From positions 38,270-102,269 of the forward strand of contig CAIQKV010000086.1 of NCBI GenBank assembly GCA_903872505.1: a stretch of DNA of 64,000 bases, written 5' to 3'. The notes below the pieces were generated by a model that saw only the letters and a program-made list of their open reading frames with translations, was not told where the DNA came from and ran no database searches. Both the position numbers and the translations under genes were made by a program. Below are positions 59,525-64,000 of this stretch, piece after piece (within the stretch, counting starts at the first letter, position 1; every line of letters starts with the position of its first letter). This DNA is from an uncultured Opitutia bacterium (GTDB lineage: Bacteria; Verrucomicrobiota; Verrucomicrobiia; Opitutales; Opitutaceae).

Positions 59525-60640
59525 TCAGGCGCCGGCGGGCGCGAGCGCGCGGCTGCGGTAGCGGTAGTAGGCCGCGCAAGCGCCCTCGCTGGACACCATC
59601 GGCGCCCCGAGCGGGTGCTCCGGCGTGCAGCGCGTGCCGAAGGCGGGGCAGTCGTGCGGCTTCTTCACTCCGCGCATGATCTCGCCGCTGATGCATTCAG
59701 TCGCGCCAGTCGCGCCGGTCGCGCCGGTCGCCGCCAGCTGAAACCGCCGCGTGGCGTCGTAGGCGGCATAGGCGGGCCGCAGGGCGAGTCCGCTCCGCGG
59801 GATGACGCCAAGGCCGCGCCAGTCGCGGTCCGCGACCTCGAACACCTGCTCCACCACCCGGCGCGCGTGAATGTTGCCGCCGGGCCGCACGGCGCGCGCA
59901 TAGGCGTTCTCCACTTCGGCGCGGCCGGATTCGAGCTGCTGCACGCAAAGCAGGATACCCTCGAGGATGTCCACCGGCTCGAAGCCCGTGATGATGATAG
60001 GCGCGCCGAACTCCCGGGCGATGGGCCCGTACTCCTCGATGCCCATGATGGTGCAGACGTGGCCGGCGGCGAGGAATCCCTGCACGAGGTTGTCGGGCGA
60101 GCCGAGGATGGCGCGCATCGCCGGCGGCACCAGGACGTGCGAGGTCAGGATGGAAAAATTTGCCACCGACTCGCGCTCGGCGCGGAGCACCGCCAGCGCG
60201 TTGGCCGGCGCGGTGGTCTCGAAGCCGACCGCGAAAAACACCACCGGGCGCGCGGGGTTTTCCTTGGCGAGGGTCACGGCGTCGAGCGGCGAGTAGACGA
60301 TCCGGACATCGCCGCCGCGGGCCTTGGCAGTGAGCAGGTCGATGCCGTTGCCCGGTACGCGCAGCATGTCCCCGAACGAGCAGAGGATCGCCCCGTGCCG
60401 GAGCGCGAGATCCACCGCCGCGTCGATCAGGTCGGCGCTGGTCACGCAGACCGGGCAGCCCGGGCCGTGGACCAGCGTGAGGTTTTTCGGGAGCAGCTCG
60501 TCGAGGCCGAACTTGACGATGGCGTGCGTCTGCCCGCCGCAAATCTCCATGATCGTCCACGGCCACGTGGCGGCGCGCGCAATGGCGCCGGCCAGCGTGT
60601 GGACCAGGGCGGCGTCGCGGTATTCGTCGACGTATTTCAT
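59525..60640 (-). CDS. hypD: Hydrogenase maturation factor HypD
   Basis: A 371-residue HypD, the iron-sulfur scaffold on which the Fe(CN)2CO group is built with HypC. Key Cys residues are visible: Cys34 (EICGGQTH), Cys62 and Cys65 (GPGCPVC) and the C-terminal set in [10 protein letters not shown] and [13 protein letters not shown] repeated ATGATGAT peptide interrupts the region before ECISGEI, arising from a 9-base tandem repeat at 59701-59727. It overlaps hypC by 4 bases. Confidence 0.95.
   Translation of the reverse strand: MKYVDEYRDAALVHTLAGAIARAATWPWTIMEICGGQTHAIVKFGLDELLPKNLTLVHGPGCPVCVTSADLIDAAVDLALRHGAILCSFGDMLRVPGNGIDLLTAKARGGDVRIVYSPLDAVTLAKENPARPVVFFAVGFETTAPANALAVLRAERESVANFSILTSHVLVPPAMRAILGSPDNLVQGFLAAGHVCTIMGIEEYGPIAREFGAPIIITGFEPVDILEGILLCVQQLESGRAEVENAYARAVRPGGNIHARRVVEQVFEVADRDWRGLGVIPRSGLALRPAYAAYDATRRFQLAATGATGATGATECISGEIMRGVKKPHDCPAFGTRCTPEHPLGAPMVSSEGACAAYYRYRSRALAPAGA
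59701..59727. repeat. Three-copy 9-base tandem repeat inside hypD
   Basis: Three tandem copies of TCGCGCC(A/G)G encode, on the minus strand, an Ala-Thr-Gly tripeptide repeat in HypD. Copy number could vary by replication slippage without breaking the frame. Confidence 0.7.
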
Positions 60641-60906
60641 GGCGGGGCGGCGCTGGCGGGCGCCGCGTCGAGTCCGTCCAGCTCGCCCATGGCCTTCAGG
60701 TACCGGTAGGTTTCCTCGGCCTCCTGCGGGTCGATCGTGCTGATGGCGACACCGACGTGGACGAGCACGAAGTCCCCGAGCTTGGCCTCGGGCGTGCAGG
60801 TGAGGCTGATGAGCTTGACGACGCCGGCGAAGCTGACCTTCGCCGAGCGGAGGAACGGGTCGGTGCCGAGGATTTCAACGATCTTGCCGGGAACAGCGAG
60901 GCACAT
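60637..60906 (-). CDS. hypC: Hydrogenase assembly chaperone HypC
   Basis: An 89-residue HypC/HupF-family chaperone that carries the iron centre between HypD and the large hydrogenase subunit. The essential Cys2 is present in MCLAVPGKI. The OB-fold core ends [18 protein letters not shown], as in family members. ATG at 60904-60906; the gene overlaps hypD by 4 bases. A slightly extended C-terminus is rich in Ala and Pro. Confidence 0.95.
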   Translation of the reverse strand: MCLAVPGKIVEILGTDPFLRSAKVSFAGVVKLISLTCTPEAKLGDFVLVHVGVAISTIDPQEAEETYRYLKAMGELDGLDAAPASAAPP

Positions 60907-60961
60907 GGCGGGAGCGGTTTTTTTGGGGGTGAAGGTGGGCGGAAAGGAAGGCCGGCGGAAA

Positions 60962-63280
60962 TCAGGGCAGGGCCACGGAGGTGAGTCCCCAGAGCGCGCC
61001 GAGCGCCTGGCCGGCGGCGATGCCGCCGTCGTTGGGCGGGAGTTCGTGGTGGATGAGGACGGTGAAGCCCGCGGCGCGCAGGGCCGCGACGGTGAGGTCG
61101 AGCAGCAGCGTGTTCTGGAAACAGCCGCCGCTGAGCGCGATGGTGCCAGCGCCCGCCCGCCGCGCCACGTCCACGATGCCCTGCGCCAGCGCCCGGTGAA
61201 ACGCCAGGGCCAGGTCGGAGGGATCCAGCGCCGCCGCGCGGTGCTCGAGCAGTTGTGCCAGCAAGGGCTGCCAGTCGAGTTCGCACGCGGCGCCGCCGCC
61301 GGCGGGCACCGACCGGATGGGCAGGGCCAGGGCGGAGGACAGGCAGAGGCCGGAGCGCGCCGCCGCCTCGACCGCCAAGGGGGTCTGCCCCTCAAAATGG
61401 TTGGCCGTGCCCAGCCCCAGCAGTGCGCCCACCGCGTCGAAGAGCCGGCCCGCGCTCGTGGTCACCGGCGAATTGAGCCGGCGGTCGAGCATCGTGTGAA
61501 GGTTGGCCGCCACGCCCGGCCGCAGGCCGAGTTGGTGCGCGAGCTGGCCGAAACGCGCATCCTGCGCCTCATGCAGGAGCCCCAGCAGCGCACGGCGCGG
61601 ATCCCGCACCGCCGCCTCGCCGCCCACCAGCCGGAACGGCCGCAGGCGGGCGAACCGGCTCGCGGTGCCCCGGGTCAGCAGCAAAAACTCCCCGCCCCAG
61701 ACGGTGCCGTCCTCGCCATAACCGGTGCCGTCCCACGCCACGCCCAGCACGCCGTCGGCGGCGTGGCGGTTTTCCAGCAGGCACGCCAGGATGTGCGCGA
61801 GGTGGTGCTGCACCGCGGTGACCGGCAGGCCGGTCTGCTGGGCATAACGCGTCGCAGCGTAGTCGGGATGCTTGTCGCAGGCCACCGCCGTGAAGTCCGC
61901 CGCGTGCAGCCCGCCCAGCATCGTGGCCGTGCGGCGGAACGCCGCCAGTGTCGCCGCGCCGGCGAGGTCGCCGATGTGCGGGCTGAGGACGACCTGGTCG
62001 CCCGCGGCGACCGCGACGGTGTTCTTCATCTGCGCGCCCGTGCAGAGCCAGTGGCCGGACAGCGGGGCCGGCAGCCGCAGCGGCGCGGGCGCCCAGCCGC
62101 GCGCGCGGCGCAGCAGCACCGGGCCGGTCTCCGCGAGGCGCAGCACGGAATCGTCCACGGGATGCGCGATCGGGCGGTCATGGTCGAGAAAGGCGTCGGC
62201 GATGCCGGCCAGGCGGGCCCGCGCCTCGACCGGGTCGGTGCAGAGCGGCTCGTCGGCCAGGTTGGCGCTGGTGGCGATCAGCGGCCGCGCCACCGTCTCG
62301 AGGAGGAGCACGTGCAGGGGCGTGTACGGCAGCAGCGCGCCGACCCACGGGTTGCCCGGCGCCACGTCCGGAGCGAGCGCGGACCCGGCGCGGCGGGGCA
62401 GCAGCACGATGGGCGCCGCCGGCGAGGTGAGCAGCCGGGCCGCCTCCTCCGACACCTCGGCCACCGCGCGGATGGCGGCCAGGTCGCGGAACATCACGGC
62501 GAAGGGTTTTTCCTCGCGGTGCTTGCAGCGGCGGAGCTCGGCGACCGCGGCCTCCGAGGTCGCGTCGGCCATGAGATGGTAGCCGCCCACGCCCTTCACG
62601 GCGAGGACGAGGCCGTCGCGCAGCAGGTCCGCCGCCGTGGCCAGCGCAGCCTCGTGCTCCATCAGCACCGCGCCCGCAGGATCGGTCAGCGTGAGCTGCG
62701 GGCCGCACACCGGGCAGGCGTTGGGCTGCGCGTGGAACCGGCGGTCCGCCGGGTCGTCATATTCGCGCTGGCAGTCCGGGCACATCCGGAACGCCCGCAT
62801 GGTCGTGCGCGGCCGGTCGTAGGGCAGGCTTTCCAGGATCGAGTAGCGCGGCCCGCACTGGGTGCAGTTGATGAAGGGATAGCGGTGCCGGCGGTCGCGC
62901 GGGTCGAGCAGCTCGCGGCGGCAGTCGGCGCAGAGGGCGAGGTCGGGCGGCATCGCCGCCGTGACCGCGAGGCCGGCGGTCGCGCTCGACACGATCTGGA
63001 AGCCGGGGCCCGCCGGGGTGGTCGTGGCATCGGGCGGCTGCGGCTCGACGGCGGCCACGCGGGCGGCGGGCGGCGCCTCGGTCCGGAGCGCGCCCATCAG
63101 CGAGCGGACCGCCCCGGGCGGGCCGACCGCGCGGATCAGCACGCCCTGCGGATCGTTGCGCACCCAGCCGCGGACGCGCAGCCGCGCGGCCGCCCGCTGG
63201 ACAAACGGCCGGAAGCCGACGCCCTGCACGACACCGCGGACGCGCAGGAGGACATCGGTTTCTTCGGCGGGGGCGGGCAT
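60962..63280 (-). CDS. hypF: Carbamoyltransferase HypF
   Basis: A 772-residue enzyme that turns carbamoyl phosphate into the carbamoyl-adenylate used to make the cyanide ligands. Domains in order: acylphosphatase (RGVVQGVGFRPFVQR, about 14-28); two zinc-finger pairs (CADC, CTQC, CPDC, CPVC, about 115-195); a YrdC-like domain (about 205-380, with KGVGGYHLMADA and TSANLADEPLC); and a Kae1-like domain (about 400-772, with HHLAH and NDGGIAAGQ). All parts are intact. It is 13 bases after hypB and 55 bases before hypC. Confidence 0.95.
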   Translation of the reverse strand: MPAPAEETDVLLRVRGVVQGVGFRPFVQRAAARLRVRGWVRNDPQGVLIRAVGPPGAVRSLMGALRTEAPPAARVAAVEPQPPDATTTPAGPGFQIVSSATAGLAVTAAMPPDLALCADCRRELLDPRDRRHRYPFINCTQCGPRYSILESLPYDRPRTTMRAFRMCPDCQREYDDPADRRFHAQPNACPVCGPQLTLTDPAGAVLMEHEAALATAADLLRDGLVLAVKGVGGYHLMADATSEAAVAELRRCKHREEKPFAVMFRDLAAIRAVAEVSEEAARLLTSPAAPIVLLPRRAGSALAPDVAPGNPWVGALLPYTPLHVLLLETVARPLIATSANLADEPLCTDPVEARARLAGIADAFLDHDRPIAHPVDDSVLRLAETGPVLLRRARGWAPAPLRLPAPLSGHWLCTGAQMKNTVAVAAGDQVVLSPHIGDLAGAATLAAFRRTATMLGGLHAADFTAVACDKHPDYAATRYAQQTGLPVTAVQHHLAHILACLLENRHAADGVLGVAWDGTGYGEDGTVWGGEFLLLTRGTASRFARLRPFRLVGGEAAVRDPRRALLGLLHEAQDARFGQLAHQLGLRPGVAANLHTMLDRRLNSPVTTSAGRLFDAVGALLGLGTANHFEGQTPLAVEAAARSGLCLSSALALPIRSVPAGGGAACELDWQPLLAQLLEHRAAALDPSDLALAFHRALAQGIVDVARRAGAGTIALSGGCFQNTLLLDLTVAALRAAGFTVLIHHELPPNDGGIAAGQALGALWGLTSVALP

Positions 63281-63293
63281 GGCAGGGGAGGAT

Positions 63294-64000
63294 TCAACGC
63301 TGCGGGCTCAGGGAGCGGAGGAAATCATACCACTCCGTCACGCCCTCGCCCGACCGGGTGGAGAGCTGGATGAGGCGGGCCTGCGGGGCGATGCGCCGGA
63401 TGTTCGCCACGGCCACGTCGCGCTGGAAGCCGAGCACTTCGGCCACGTCGACCTTGGTCAGGAGCACGAGGTCCGCGGACTTGAAGATGGGCGGGTACTT
63501 GAGCGGCTTGTCCTCGCCCTCGGTGGCGGACAGCAGCACGACGCGCACCTGCTCGCCGAGGTCGAACGACGCGGGGCACACGAGGTTGCCGACATTCTCG
63601 ATGAAGAGGACCTTCACGCCCTCCAGGTCGAGCGACTCGACCCCGCGCGCGATCATCGCGGCATCGAGGTGGCAGGTGCCGCCGGTGGTGATCTGCGCGA
63701 CCGGCGCGTAGGGCCGGTGGAGCCGCTGGCCGTCGTTGTCGGTCTCGAGGTCGCCGACGACGACCGCGCATTTCGTCTGCCGGCCAAACTCGTCGAGGGT
63801 GCGCTCGAGCAGGGTGGTCTTCCCGGCGCCGGGCGAGGAGACGAGGTTCAGCGCGACGAGGCCGCGACCGAGGAAGTAGCCCCGGTTGCGCTCGGCGAGG
63901 ATGTCGTTCTTTTCCAGCAGCGGCACGCGCAGGTCGACCGCGCGGACGGCCGCCCCGCCGTCGGGACCGGCGGCGAGCGTCGCCGCGACCTCGGCGGCCA
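63294..64000 (-). CDS. hypB: Hydrogenase nickel incorporation GTPase HypB (5' end missing)
   Basis: The reading frame runs from the right edge to the stop at 63294; the start lies outside the window. Walker A is SSPGAGKTT, and VVGDLETDNDG, GGTCHLDA (nickel-site Cys-His) and LTKVDVAEVLG are diagnostic. HypB delivers nickel to the hydrogenase large subunit with HypA. The window edge falls at an Ala-rich region before the Walker motif, so any His-rich N-terminal nickel store cannot be judged. A GTG at 63926 opens a plausible short form, but the frame continues upstream. Confidence 0.93.
   Translation of the reverse strand, partial: AAEVAATLAAGPDGGAAVRAVDLRVPLLEKNDILAERNRGYFLGRGLVALNLVSSPGAGKTTLLERTLDEFGRQTKCAVVVGDLETDNDGQRLHRPYAPVAQITTGGTCHLDAAMIARGVESLDLEGVKVLFIENVGNLVCPASFDLGEQVRVVLLSATEGEDKPLKYPPIFKSADLVLLTKVDVAEVLGFQRDVAVANIRRIAPQARLIQLSTRSGEGVTEWYDFLRSLSPQR

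Noticed and set aside
59701..59727. The repeat in hypD as a CRISPR-like or frameshift signal.
   Set aside because: The unit is only 9 bases, directly tandem without spacers, and keeps the reading frame.

Overview
The window is a GC-rich, densely coded bacterial chromosome segment with no plasmid, phage or transposase genes. Several features fit a Gram-negative of the Verrucomicrobiota, probably the Opitutaceae. These are the rpmH-rnpA-yidD-yidC-yebC order, an L34 protein starting MQPTFRPH, a pyrophosphate-type phosphofructokinase, an aminoarabinose lipid A pathway, System II cytochrome c assembly and a [NiFe]-hydrogenase maturation set. The taxonomic call is inference from gene content and base composition. 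No rRNA, tRNA or CRISPR was recognised, and no gene-free stretch exceeds about 300 bases.

Layout. 1-6900: metabolic singletons, namely a YfcE-like phosphoesterase, an aldo/keto reductase, two small membrane proteins, a D-2-hydroxyacid dehydrogenase, a stand-alone Y-family polymerase and an MDR-type dehydrogenase. 7005-10541: rpmH, rnpA, yidD, yidC and a YebC-type regulator. 10674-14291: metX-metW and a class V aminotransferase of the cysteine desulfurase type.

14307-21243: a divergent ArsR-family repressor faces an operon of a DUF2892 protein, a complete TolC/adaptor/RND efflux pump, a single-domain rhodanese and a second DUF2892 protein. A perfect palindrome overlaps the likely promoter. 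The rhodanese and DUF2892 genes look like a split YgaP, which suggests sulfane-sulfur or thiophilic-metal/metalloid sensing and export. It is followed by a Cys/Met PLP enzyme, a YraQ/ArsP-type permease and two tandem DUF3365 haem-binding proteins.

25377-29059: a PrmB-like methyltransferase, a rhomboid-like protein with a zinc ribbon, a TPR protein and FdhD. 29059-30204: an LptF/LptG permease. 30206-37167: an aminoarabinose operon (arnT, arnB, arnC, arnA as two genes, arnD). 37256-41709: holA, ppnP, purB and pfp, ended by a clear terminator. 41780-48488: a PhyH-type dioxygenase, cstA, a lipase-maturation-factor/Sel1 fusion and a CoA transferase.

48728-55946: a 49-residue membrane protein, hemN and hemY, convergent with a lipoprotein-resB-ccsA cytochrome c assembly operon. 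Haem synthesis, haem attachment, the DUF3365 proteins and FdhD suggest a respiratory lifestyle with low-oxygen capacity. 56155-64000: hypE convergent with hypB-hypF-hypC-hypD-cbiM-cbiQ-cbiO, a hydrogenase maturation and nickel uptake locus cut by the window edge.

At least four families of long intergenic palindromes lie in the spacers, two of them inside the arn operon, and one supplies the stop codon of hemY. They are the main structure that gene annotation does not explain.
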